Shown: piece by piece, positions 8,250 through 15,782 of the stretch
Numbering within the stretch: position 1 is the first letter of the stretch
Layout of the letters: every line of letters starts with the position of its first letter
Notes under the pieces: generated by a model
What the model was told of the DNA's origin: nothing
Seen by the model: only the letters and a program-made list of their open reading frames with translations
Databases searched by the model: none
Assembly (NCBI GenBank): GCA_016871675.1
Contig: VHCN01000025.1
Span: 1 to 40,962 of the forward strand
DNA: 40,962 nucleotides
Direction: 5' to 3'
Origin: Verrucomicrobiota bacterium
Lineage (GTDB): Bacteria; Verrucomicrobiota; Verrucomicrobiia; Limisphaerales; VHCN01
Made by a program: the position numbers and the translations under genes

Positions 8250-8858
8250 TCAAATCAGTTGCACCGCGCCGGTGCGAAGCAGGTCCGGACCGGCGACTCC
8301 CGGAGCGGAGACTCCCGTGGAAAGTTCGCCCTCCTCGCTCAAGCGCAGCTTGCGCCGGAGCGCGGCGCGGCCGCGGTGGATGTCAGTCTTGACCTTGCTG
8401 AGTGACACGCCGAGTTGCCGCGCGATTTCCTCGTAGCTCAACTCGTCGAAGTGGTAGAGCACGAGCGGCACCCGCTGCGAGGACGGCAGCTTGCGAAGCG
8501 CGGCTTCGAGGACGGCGCGCTCCTGTTCCTCGTCCATCGGCTGCCCGCCTGCGTCGGGCGCGGGGACGTTGGACGCGAAGTCACGGTCATCGTCCTCGCT
8601 GCCGAGCTCGCTGAAAAACCTCCACCGCGCGCGGTAGCGCTGGAGGTGGTTGAGGCTGAGGTTGCGCGCGACCGTGCGGAGCCAGCCGCCCGCGGAAGGG
8701 CTCGCGCGCAGGTCGTCGAAGTGCTCGTGCGCGCGCAAGAAAACCTCCTGGGAAATGTCGGCGGCGTCCGGCTCGTTTCCAAGCAGGCGCACGGCGGTGC
8801 TGAACACCATGTTCTGGTGGTTGCGCATGAACGTCTCAAATTCGCCGATGTCGGGCAT
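8250..8858 (-). CDS. ECF-type RNA polymerase sigma factor
   Basis: The protein has 202 residues from the ATG at 8858; an in-frame start 13 codons upstream is less like the family. Sigma region 2 spans about residues 7-78, with the core-binding and -10 recognition segments (DAADISQEVFLRAH, WLRTVARNLSLNHLQRY). After an acidic linker comes region 4 at about 115-171, with the helix-turn-helix that reads the -35 element (LSYEEIARQLGVSLSKVKTDIHRGRAALRRKL). There is no region 1.1 or 3, as expected for extracytoplasmic-function sigma factors. About 30 residues extend beyond region 4. It heads the operon with the anti-sigma candidate and the RDD protein and is probably autoregulated. Confidence 0.93.
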   Translation of the reverse strand: MPDIGEFETFMRNHQNMVFSTAVRLLGNEPDAADISQEVFLRAHEHFDDLRASPSAGGWLRTVARNLSLNHLQRYRARWRFFSELGSEDDDRDFASNVPAPDAGGQPMDEEQERAVLEAALRKLPSSQRVPLVLYHFDELSYEEIARQLGVSLSKVKTDIHRGRAALRRKLRLSEEGELSTGVSAPGVAGPDLLRTGAVQLI

Positions 8859-9023
8859 CGTTGTCCCGCCGGGACGGGGCGAAGCTACCTCAAGCACACC
8901 CGCCCGGCAAAGAAGTTGCAGGGCAATTCGAGGAAGGCGGGCATCGGCTCGACGCCGTGGAGGGCGGATGAGTTCATGCCCCGCCGGCCCGCGGCACGAT
9001 TCAAACCAAGATTCCCTTCGTCC

Positions 9024-10283
9024 CTACTGTCCGTGCATCGGACGGTTCGGAGGAGGAGGAGGCAACGCCTTCCACTCAAACGTCGGCTTGTAGCTGATCG
9101 CGAGATGCGGGGTGTCGAGGCGGACGCCGCCTTGTTTGCGGGATTGGAACGCCGCCGCCAGCACGCCGGTGACGAGGAGGGTGCGCTCGACAGGCCACGT
9201 GGGCTTGCCGCTGAAGATCATCCGCTCGATGCCCTGCGTGAGCAGGGTGAAGTGCGCGAACGGCCTCGCCTCCTGTGTGTAATGCACGGTGGCCTGATGC
9301 TCCTTGCGGCCTTCCTCGCTCCACGCGGTGACCCACTCGCTGTTGGCCGAACCGGTGTCGTGCAGGAGCAGCGACTTGAATCCGTCGAGATGCTCGATGA
9401 AATACGCCGTCGGCTTGAGCGCGTCCTTGAATTCGCCCTTGAACCGGCCCTTCGCCTCGCGCGCGTTCGCGGCGGCATCGAGCAGGCTCAGGTCGAAGCG
9501 GCCCGAGGCGCCGGCCTTCCACACTTCGTCGCCCGCGACGAATTGCACGGACCGCACGCCGCTTTCACCGCCGCGCCGGCGCTCGACGATGGCCTGCATC
9601 GCCTCGAGGCCGTGGTAACTGTAGCCCTCCTGCGGGCCGTAGCTCAGTTCGATCGCCTCCTTCGCGCGCGCGCCGAGTTTCATCTCGAGCGCCGGGCGCC
9701 GCCACGTGCCAGGCACGGAGGATCCCGCCATGAACGGCACCTTCAACTCGCGCGCGGTGTCATACATCCACTTCGCGTCCTCCCAATTCCATGCAAGGTG
9801 CTTGTCGGTGAAGACGGGCACGGACTTTCCGGTGCGCCGGAAGACCGTTGCGGTCTCCTCGAAGAACCGCCGGCGCGGATACATGATCTGGTCGGTGTCG
9901 CTGCGCGGATATGTGCCGTGCTCGCCGATGAGCAGCACGCCGTCCACCGCAAGGTCCTTGCCGCCGAGTGTGAGCGCCTCGGCGATGGTCGGGAAAATCT
10001 TGAAGCCGTGCTCGGCGGCGAGCGCGCGGCTCATGTCGTTCGGCGGAACCTGATCCACAAACAGGCTGACCAACCTGAGCCTCGGGAAGGGCGGTTGTTT
10101 GTCGAGGTTCCAGCCCTGGAGCAGGCGGCTCACAATCACGTCCGCGTGTGAGTTGTGCGTGTAATGCGTGACGATCGCGGCGATGCGCTTGGTCGGCGCG
10201 TCCGCGGCGAACGCGCGAGCGGTGAGCGCGGCGGCGCCGGTGGCGGTGAGTTGTCCGATGAAGTGGCGGCGGGTGGTTTGCAT
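9024..10283 (-). CDS. Tat-exported protein of unknown function
   Basis: The protein has 419 residues. The ATG at 10283 begins a twin-arginine signal (MQTTRRHFIGQLTATGAAAL), after which the mature protein should start near residue 30. The first mature stretch (RIAAIVTHYTHNSHADVIVSR, later FPTIAEALTL) looks like a dinucleotide-binding Rossmann fold of the Gfo/Idh/MocA type, but the usual GxGxxG loop is missing. Other motifs are LLIGEHGTYPRSDTDQIMYP and PFMAGSSVPGTWRRP. Export by Tat suggests folding in the cytoplasm, perhaps around a cofactor. The C-terminus is proline-rich. I do not recognise a characterised homologue; similar Tat proteins occur in Planctomycetota and Verrucomicrobiota. The gene sits 87 bases downstream of the mannosyltransferase-like gene on the same strand. 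Confidence 0.75.
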   Translation of the reverse strand: MQTTRRHFIGQLTATGAAALTARAFAADAPTKRIAAIVTHYTHNSHADVIVSRLLQGWNLDKQPPFPRLRLVSLFVDQVPPNDMSRALAAEHGFKIFPTIAEALTLGGKDLAVDGVLLIGEHGTYPRSDTDQIMYPRRRFFEETATVFRRTGKSVPVFTDKHLAWNWEDAKWMYDTARELKVPFMAGSSVPGTWRRPALEMKLGARAKEAIELSYGPQEGYSYHGLEAMQAIVERRRGGESGVRSVQFVAGDEVWKAGASGRFDLSLLDAAANAREAKGRFKGEFKDALKPTAYFIEHLDGFKSLLLHDTGSANSEWVTAWSEEGRKEHQATVHYTQEARPFAHFTLLTQGIERMIFSGKPTWPVERTLLVTGVLAAAFQSRKQGGVRLDTPHLAISYKPTFEWKALPPPPPNRPMHGQ

Positions 10284-10370
10284 GGCGGGATTCAGTGGTG
10301 CGGGGCGATGAAACTCATGCGGCGCCCGGGAACACGATGAAATCTCTGACGCCGGCCGCGGCACGCGGCG

Positions 10371-11153
10371 TCACCCGGAAGGCGCGCGGGCGGACTCGGG
10401 CTTCACGGCGGGCGCGGCAGGCTTCGGCCGGGGCGAACGGCGGCATCCATGCTGCAGCCACAGGCTCCAGACCATCCACAGCGCCTCGCGCACGATCTTC
10501 TTCGACATCTTCGACGTGCCCAGAAAGCGGTCGGTGAAAATGATCGGCACCTCGGCAATCGTCCACCCGTCGCGCCAGAGTTTGTGCGTGAGTTCGATCT
10601 GAAAGCTGTAGCCGTTGGACCGGACGGCCTCGAGGTCGAGCGCCTGGAGCGCATGCCGGCGGAAGCACTTGAACCCGCCCGTCGGGTCGCTGATGCGCAT
10701 GCCGGTGATGAGCCGGACATACTTGCCCGCGCCGAGGCTGAGCATGAGCCGCGTGAGCGGCCAGTTGATGACGCGGATGCCATTGCAATAGCGCGAGCCG
10801 AGCACGAGGTCCGCGTGCTGCGCGGCGGCGAGGAATTTGGGGATGTCATCCGGGCTGTGCGAGAAGTCGCCGTCCATCTCGAGGATGAACTCGTAGCCGC
10901 GTTCGAGCGCCCACTTGAAGCCCGCGATGTAGGCGCGGCCAAGGCCGTCCTTCGTCTGCCGGTGCAGCACGTGGATTTGCGGGTGCTTCGCCGCAAGTTC
11001 GTCCGCGAGCCTGCCTGTGCCGTCCGGCGAGTTGTCATCCACCACGAGCATGTCCACAGGCACGGGAAGGCCGAGCACGCGCGCCGCCAGCGGAAGGAGA
11101 TTGTCCTTCTCGTTGAAGGTGGGAACGACGACGAGGGTTTTGCCCGTGCTCAT
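10371..11153 (-). CDS. Polyprenol-phosphate mannosyltransferase-like (DPM1-type) GT2 enzyme
   Basis: The 260-residue protein matches single-domain dolichol/polyprenol monophosphate mannose synthases in length and motif order. These are VVVPTFNEKDNL at residues 8-19, LVVDDNSPDGTG at 36-47, the DxD site EMDGDFSHSPDD at 92-103, VLGSRYCNG, and DPTGGFKCFRR near the acceptor loop. A catalytic-region segment (SNGYSFQIELTHKLWRDG) and IIFTDRFLGTSKMSKKI complete the pattern. The enzyme moves a sugar from GDP-mannose, or a related donor, to a lipid phosphate at the inner membrane, for use in glycan or protein glycosylation. The C-terminal 25 residues are a basic, proline-rich tail. No membrane extension is present, unlike GtrB-type homologues. 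The gene is transcribed divergently from the protease gene. Confidence 0.9.
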   Translation of the reverse strand: MSTGKTLVVVPTFNEKDNLLPLAARVLGLPVPVDMLVVDDNSPDGTGRLADELAAKHPQIHVLHRQTKDGLGRAYIAGFKWALERGYEFILEMDGDFSHSPDDIPKFLAAAQHADLVLGSRYCNGIRVINWPLTRLMLSLGAGKYVRLITGMRISDPTGGFKCFRRHALQALDLEAVRSNGYSFQIELTHKLWRDGWTIAEVPIIFTDRFLGTSKMSKKIVREALWMVWSLWLQHGCRRSPRPKPAAPAVKPESARAPSG

Positions 11154-11208
11154 GCTTGCGCTTCCGTGAGACAGAGGGAAGCCAAGCGCCGCTCAAACTT
11201 CAAGGCGC

Positions 11209-11232
11209 AATCTCCGCGCGAATCTCCGCGCG
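11209..11232. repeat. Perfect 12-bp tandem duplication
   Basis: The unit aatctccgcgcg occurs twice without a mismatch in the 135-base space between the divergent mannosyltransferase and protease genes. It lies where promoter elements or a regulator site for either gene might be. Its function is unknown, and a simple slippage event is equally possible. Confidence 0.6.
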
Positions 11233-11288
11233 GATCGCGCAAACCATTTCATCGCCACGGCGTTGAACGGGGTGTAACATCCGACGCG

Positions 11289-12674
11289 ATGAAGCCACAC
11301 ACCCGACTGCTGTTGCTCGCGGCCGCGGTGCTCACGTTCGTGCGCGCGGCGGGCGCGGCGGATTCCTTCGTGTGGCGCGCAACGCAGGACCGCGTGGACG
11401 CCGACATCCGCGGCTGGGAACTGCCGCAACTTCTCGAGCACATCGCCAGCGCCACCGGCTGGCAGGTGTTCGTCGAGCCCGGCACGCAGCTCAAGCAGCC
11501 CGTGACGATGCGTTTCCAAAAACTCCCGCCGGGTCAGGCGCTCGACCGGTTGCTGGGCGACTTGAGCTTCGGCCTCGTGCCGCAACAATCCGGCCCGGAC
11601 AAACTGCTCGTCTACCACACCTCGCGCGACGGAGCCACGCAGCGCGTCAAGCCGCGCGCCAGGCCGGGCGACGACAAGCGCATTCCCGACGAACTCATCG
11701 TCATGCTCCGGCCCGGAAGCGGCGAGGACGTCGACAAGCTCGCCGCCCGGTTCGGCGCGAAAGTCGCCGGCCGCGCGGACAAGCTGGGCGCATTTCGATT
11801 GCAGTTCGGCGACGAGGCCGCCGCAAGTGCCGCGCGCTCCGCGCTGCTCGGCAACGACAGCGTCGCCGTCGAAAACAACTATCCCGTGCAACGCCCGGCG
11901 GATCCGAACGCGCCCGCCGCCGCAGGCGTGGTCGCCCCCGGACTTGGCGTGAAACCCGGCGCGGGACCGGACTCCGGCCGGTTCATCGTCGCGCTCGTGG
12001 ATTCCCCGGTGCAATCGCTCACTTCGCCCTACCGGGACTTCATCCTCCCGACCATCTCCGTGGCGGGCGAATCCACGCAGGGCGGCACGTTCCCGACGCA
12101 CGGCACCTCGATGGCTGAGACCATCTTGCGCGGGTTGGACCGCTCGACGGACTCGACGACGACCCAGATGCGAATCCAACCCGTGGACGTTTATGGGGAC
12201 TCACCGTCGACGACGACCTTCGAAGTCGCGAAGGGCGTCGCCGAGGCGGTCAACGGCGGCGCGTCCATCGTGAACCTCTCGCTCGGCAGCCCCGGCGACA
12301 GCCCGCTGCTGCACCGCGTCATCAAGGAAGGCTTCAACCGCGGCGTGCTGTTCACCGCGGCCGCAGGCAACGAGCCGACGACATCGGCGAATTATCCCGC
12401 GGCGTATCCCGAAGTGCTCGCCGTCACCGCGCGCGACCGCTCCGGCGCCATCGCGCCTTACGCGAACCGCGGCACGTTTGTGGACGTCGCTGCGCCCGAC
12501 AGCCAGGTCGTGAACTACGCCGGGAAAAACTACGTGGTCAGCGGGACGTCCGCCTCGACGGCTTACATCAGCGGATACGCGGCGGGCCTCGTGATGGAGA
12601 ACGGCGGCAAGCCCATCTCGGCGGCGAAGGCGTTGGTGCCGATCTTCACACCCGTGCCGAGAACGAGACCGTGA
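11289..12674 (+). CDS. Exported S8 (subtilisin-like) serine protease with N-terminal STN-like domain
   Basis: The protein has 461 residues from the ATG at 11289, which starts a clear signal peptide (cleavage near 23). Residues 33-110 (VDADIRGWELPQLLEHIASA, then QPVTMRFQKLPPGQALDRLL) resemble the secretin/TonB short N-terminal (STN) fold. Residues 131-200 look like a protease propeptide (PDELIVMLRPG, then a repeated alpha/beta pattern). The catalytic domain follows with Asp238 (IVALVDSPV), His271 (FPTHGTSMAE), oxyanion Asn361 (AAAGNEPT) and nucleophile Ser421 (VSGTSASTAYISG). All four are in family order. It should act outside the inner membrane. The gap between Asp and His is short, and the C-terminus ends about 40 residues after the serine. 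The STN call is by pattern. Confidence 0.85.
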   Translation: MKPHTRLLLLAAAVLTFVRAAGAADSFVWRATQDRVDADIRGWELPQLLEHIASATGWQVFVEPGTQLKQPVTMRFQKLPPGQALDRLLGDLSFGLVPQQSGPDKLLVYHTSRDGATQRVKPRARPGDDKRIPDELIVMLRPGSGEDVDKLAARFGAKVAGRADKLGAFRLQFGDEAAASAARSALLGNDSVAVENNYPVQRPADPNAPAAAGVVAPGLGVKPGAGPDSGRFIVALVDSPVQSLTSPYRDFILPTISVAGESTQGGTFPTHGTSMAETILRGLDRSTDSTTTQMRIQPVDVYGDSPSTTTFEVAKGVAEAVNGGASIVNLSLGSPGDSPLLHRVIKEGFNRGVLFTAAAGNEPTTSANYPAAYPEVLAVTARDRSGAIAPYANRGTFVDVAAPDSQVVNYAGKNYVVSGTSASTAYISGYAAGLVMENGGKPISAAKALVPIFTPVPRTRP

Positions 12675-12742
12675 GGGTGGGACGAACTCAGAAGTTCCAG
12701 GTCTGAAACCGCGGCGGCTGGCCGGCCTTGGTTTCCCTCTCC

Positions 12743-13303
12743 TTACACCGCCCGGCGCCGGGTGACCCGGACCGCCGTGTAACGCGCCTTCTTGAGGATG
12801 AACTTCTTCACCTCCACAGTCACCTCCTGCGCCGGGAATTCCTTCAGCAAGTCGGACACGATGTCGTAAGCGAGCTTCTCGATCAGCTTCCACGCCCGGC
12901 CATCGCCAAAGCGCAGCACCCGCTCATACACGCGCTGATAGTCAATCGTGGTGGCCAAAAAATCCGTGGTGGCCGCGGCAGTGAAATCGCTCGTCAACTC
13001 GACGGAGATCAGCAGCCGCTGCGGCTTCGACCGCTCCTCGTCTGGAACGCCGACGTGATAGTGGACCTCGACGTCGTGGAGAATGATCCGGTCGGCCGCG
13101 GGCAATTCGCGTTCAGCCTTCGCGAGCCGGGAGAAATGGACCGTTGCGGAACCCTTGCTCGACGCCGGCGCGAGTTCCGCGGGTTCGGCGGGCGGCCCCT
13201 CGGGAATCACGGGCGCTGGCTCGGCGTTCGGCGGCGGCTCGGCCGGGGCGCGCGGCGCCTTCCCCTCGCCGAGCCGGTCCGGGATTTTCGGGTTCGACCG
13301 CAT
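12743..13303 (-). CDS. folB: Dihydroneopterin aldolase (FolB family)
   Basis: FolB cleaves 7,8-dihydroneopterin to 6-hydroxymethyl-dihydropterin and glycolaldehyde in folate synthesis. The 186-residue protein carries the full domain at residues 70-186: DRIILHDVEVHYHVGVPDEER, holding the glutamate of the pterin pocket; TIDYQRVYERV, whose tyrosine contacts substrate; WKLIEKLAYDIVSDLL, holding the pterin-anchoring glutamate; and VTVEVKKF, holding the catalytic lysine. The first 69 residues are an unusual proline- and alanine-rich extension not seen in standard FolB (about 120 residues). The ATG at 13303 lies one base after the stop of the HAD-Nudix gene, so translation is probably coupled. No start codon near residue 65-70 would give a standard-length protein, so the extension seems real. 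FolX and other members of the fold are less likely alternatives. Confidence 0.85.
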   Translation of the reverse strand: MRSNPKIPDRLGEGKAPRAPAEPPPNAEPAPVIPEGPPAEPAELAPASSKGSATVHFSRLAKAERELPAADRIILHDVEVHYHVGVPDEERSKPQRLLISVELTSDFTAAATTDFLATTIDYQRVYERVLRFGDGRAWKLIEKLAYDIVSDLLKEFPAQEVTVEVKKFILKKARYTAVRVTRRRAV

Positions 13304-13304
13304 G

Positions 13305-14381
13305 CTAGTCCGCGATGCCGCGACGCACGGCCTCGAGCAGGACTCGTGTCGGCCGGTTCAAGTCCATTGCCATCGCCTCGTCGGTTGTCGCCCAGCAGAA
13401 CTCGCGCGCCTCGTCGTTGAGCCGCACCGGGCCCGTGCCTGCCGCGTGACATGTGTAGTTGAGCAGGAGGAAATGTTCATCGCGGCAAAATTCCTTCGAG
13501 TGGATGCAATCCTGCACCATCACGAATTGGATGCCCGACACGTCCAGGTTCGTTTCCTCCTTCAACTCGCGGCGCAACGCGTCCTCGGACCGCTCACCCC
13601 ACCTGATCTTGCCGCCGGGAATGCCCCACAGGTTTGACCACTTGTGAGTCCGCACCAGCAGCACGCGTCGCGATGCATCGAAGATCAGCGCACCGACGGT
13701 GGAGACGGGCATGCGGTCGTCGCGATGTGAGGTCGTGTGCGACGCATGAAGCGCCATGCCACCGCGCTCGAGCAGGGCGCGCAATTCGCCGAGGTGCTCG
13801 ACGATCACGTCGGGGTCCGCCGCGCGCAGTTGATGCAGGTGGTTGTAGCCCGTCAGCACGGCGACGGACCCGATGCCGCCGTGTTTCGCCGTCACGACGT
13901 CGTGCTCCATGTCGCCGATGAAAATCGTCTCGCGCGCCGCCAGCCCGTTTTCGGCGAGAATCTGGTGGATCAGCTTGCGCTTGTCCCGCACGCCGGTGTA
14001 AGGCCGGTCGATGAAACTCCCGAGCCCCGACCGCGCCGATTGCACCTGCCAGTGATCAGGGTGCACGGTGCTCAGCAGAAACGTCCGCATCCCGCGCTCG
14101 CGCGACCACGCAAGGAAGTCGCGGGCGTGCGGCAGCGGCTCGACGGTGTCCTGCACCTCGCGGAAGCGCGCGTGGAACCACGACTCCAGTTGCTCCATCG
14201 CGACGCCCGGCAGGTGCCGCTCGTAAAACGGCGTGAACGGCAGGCAGAACTCGGACCGGAACCGGTCGAGCGACAGCGCTTCGCGACCCGCCTGCTCGAA
14301 GACGAAGTTCGTCGCGCGCCAGACCGCGGGCAGGTCATCCACCAGCGTGCCGGACCAGTCGAAGATGATGTTGCGGATCAT
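13305..14381 (-). CDS. HAD hydrolase-Nudix hydrolase fusion
   Basis: This 358-residue protein joins two phosphate-releasing folds. Residues 1-210 are a HAD phosphatase: motif I IIFDWSGTLVDD (nucleophile D8, with Ser10 where an Asp acid/base is usual), motif II LLSTVHP (S104), a motif III lysine near 133-135, and motif IV IFIGDMEHDV (D157, D161). Residues 225-358 are a Nudix hydrolase with the box G257-x5-E263-x7-R271-E-L-x-E-E. Nudix enzymes split nucleoside-diphosphate-type bonds and HAD phosphatases remove the remaining phosphate, so the fusion could take a triphosphate to the free alcohol. The gene stops one base before folB. That fits dihydroneopterin triphosphate as substrate, but this is inference. 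Other nucleotides, GDP-sugars or house-cleaning roles remain possible. Confidence 0.87.
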   Translation of the reverse strand: MIRNIIFDWSGTLVDDLPAVWRATNFVFEQAGREALSLDRFRSEFCLPFTPFYERHLPGVAMEQLESWFHARFREVQDTVEPLPHARDFLAWSRERGMRTFLLSTVHPDHWQVQSARSGLGSFIDRPYTGVRDKRKLIHQILAENGLAARETIFIGDMEHDVVTAKHGGIGSVAVLTGYNHLHQLRAADPDVIVEHLGELRALLERGGMALHASHTTSHRDDRMPVSTVGALIFDASRRVLLVRTHKWSNLWGIPGGKIRWGERSEDALRRELKEETNLDVSGIQFVMVQDCIHSKEFCRDEHFLLLNYTCHAAGTGPVRLNDEAREFCWATTDEAMAMDLNRPTRVLLEAVRRGIAD

Positions 14382-14456
14382 GCGGGCAACGATGAGTGGC
14401 TCGCGTGACGTTGCCGGAACGGAGCGGTTTCAGGAAGTCTTTTGAGGCCCCGGGAC

Positions 14457-15668
14457 TCACCCCGCGTCCGGCGACTTGCCGACCGCGAGGCCCTCGCCGC
14501 CCCGGCACAACCTCGCCCACGCGAGCCACGCGGCGACGAGCGCGATCCCGGCGCAGATGAGATACGGCCACGAGTGATGCAGGTCAAACAGGCTCGCCGC
14601 GAAAATCGGGCCCACGATCCGCGCGAGGCTCCCGGCACTTTGTGCGATGCCCAGCGTCGCGCCCTGCTCCGATTCGGGCGTCAGCGCCGAAATGAGCCCG
14701 AAGATCGGCGGACGCGCGAGGCTCGACCCGATGGAAAGCAGCGCCAGCACCACGAGCAGCACCGGCAAGCTCGTCGCGAAGGGCAGCGGCGCGAGCCCCG
14801 CGGCCACGAGAACGAGGCTCACCGTGATCAGCTTTGGCTCGCCGAGCCTGCGCACGAGCCGCCCGATTCCCCCGCCCTGCACGGAGGCGCCGATGGCTCC
14901 CGCGAACGCAAACAAGTAGCCGACTTGATTCGCATCGAAGTGGAAATTCACATCCACCAGCAGGCCGAGCGTCGTCTCGAAGCACGTGAAGCAAAACGTC
15001 GCGAGGAAGAAAAGCCCGATCATGAACCCCACGCGCGGCGCTCGCAGCGTGTGCAGCCACTGGCTCAGGTGCGCCCGCTGCGGGACGGATTCCGACCCCG
15101 GCTTGCGGCTCTCCGGCAGCAGCGCGCACGCGAGGAAGAAGTTCACCGCGCACAACGCCGCGGCCACGAAGCCCGGCCCGCGGATGCCAAACTTCTTCGC
15201 CGCGAACGCCCCGATCGCCGGGCCAAGGATGAATCCCAGCCCGAACGCCATCCCGATCAACCCCATGCGCCTCGATCGCTCCGCCGGCGGCGTGATGTCG
15301 GCGATGTAGGCCTGCGCGACCGTGATGCTCGCGCCGAACAGCCCGGCGAAAATGCGCGAGCCGAGCAGCACCGCGAGGGCCACCGTGCCGGCCATCCCCG
15401 ACCCGAACGCGAACAGCGCATACGAACCCGTCGCGCCCGCCGTGCTGATGAGCATCACCGGCCGCCGCCCGATGCGGTCCGACAGCCGGCCCCACAGCGG
15501 CGTGCAGAGGAACTGCATCATCGAGTAACTCGCCATGATCAGCCCGATGAGCGCCCCCGGCGCGCCGAAGTCGCGGCTGTATACCGGCAGCAATGGCAGC
15601 ACGATTCCGAACCCCACGAGGTCCATGAACACCGCGAGGAAGAGCACGAGCAGCGACGGTTTTTTCAT
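14457..15668 (-). CDS. MFS transporter, TetA/drug-efflux-like
   Basis: The 403-residue protein has the twelve hydrophobic segments of the major facilitator superfamily. It begins at the ATG at 15668, immediately before the first helix (MKKPSLLVLFLAVFMDLVGF). The loop between helices 2 and 3 has the MFS motif A (WGRLSDRIGRRPVML), and helix 5 has the antiporter-like GLGFILGPAIGAF. These features and IVLPLLPVY in helix 1 match the tetracycline and multidrug efflux branch, where proton influx drives export. A long loop near residues 185-200 separates the halves. It lies upstream of the HAD-Nudix/folB pair on the same strand, 75 bases away, and is divergent from tyrS. The substrate cannot be told; resistance is not implied. 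Confidence 0.88.
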   Translation of the reverse strand: MKKPSLLVLFLAVFMDLVGFGIVLPLLPVYSRDFGAPGALIGLIMASYSMMQFLCTPLWGRLSDRIGRRPVMLISTAGATGSYALFAFGSGMAGTVALAVLLGSRIFAGLFGASITVAQAYIADITPPAERSRRMGLIGMAFGLGFILGPAIGAFAAKKFGIRGPGFVAAALCAVNFFLACALLPESRKPGSESVPQRAHLSQWLHTLRAPRVGFMIGLFFLATFCFTCFETTLGLLVDVNFHFDANQVGYLFAFAGAIGASVQGGGIGRLVRRLGEPKLITVSLVLVAAGLAPLPFATSLPVLLVVLALLSIGSSLARPPIFGLISALTPESEQGATLGIAQSAGSLARIVGPIFAASLFDLHHSWPYLICAGIALVAAWLAWARLCRGGEGLAVGKSPDAG

Positions 15669-15782
15669 CACGTCAACATCAAGGCGGCGGAGCCTAGCGG
15701 CGGGCGACGGTCGCGGCGAGAAGGATTCCGCGCGAGTTTCCACTTGTCCGCTCCGTGGCGGGTCGCGAAACTTCGCGTGTTC

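Noticed and set aside
8415-10151. 578-codon plus-strand open frame
   Set aside because: It runs antisense through the sigma factor and Tat protein genes and has the composition of a shadow frame.
14442-15782. Long plus-strand open frame in front of tyrS (part of an 877-codon frame)
   Set aside because: It is antisense to the MFS transporter gene, arginine- and histidine-rich and free of any fold pattern; high GC content makes such shadow frames.
15669-15782. T-box riboswitch upstream of tyrS
   Set aside because: The space is only 114 bases and no T-box sequence or specifier hairpin was seen.
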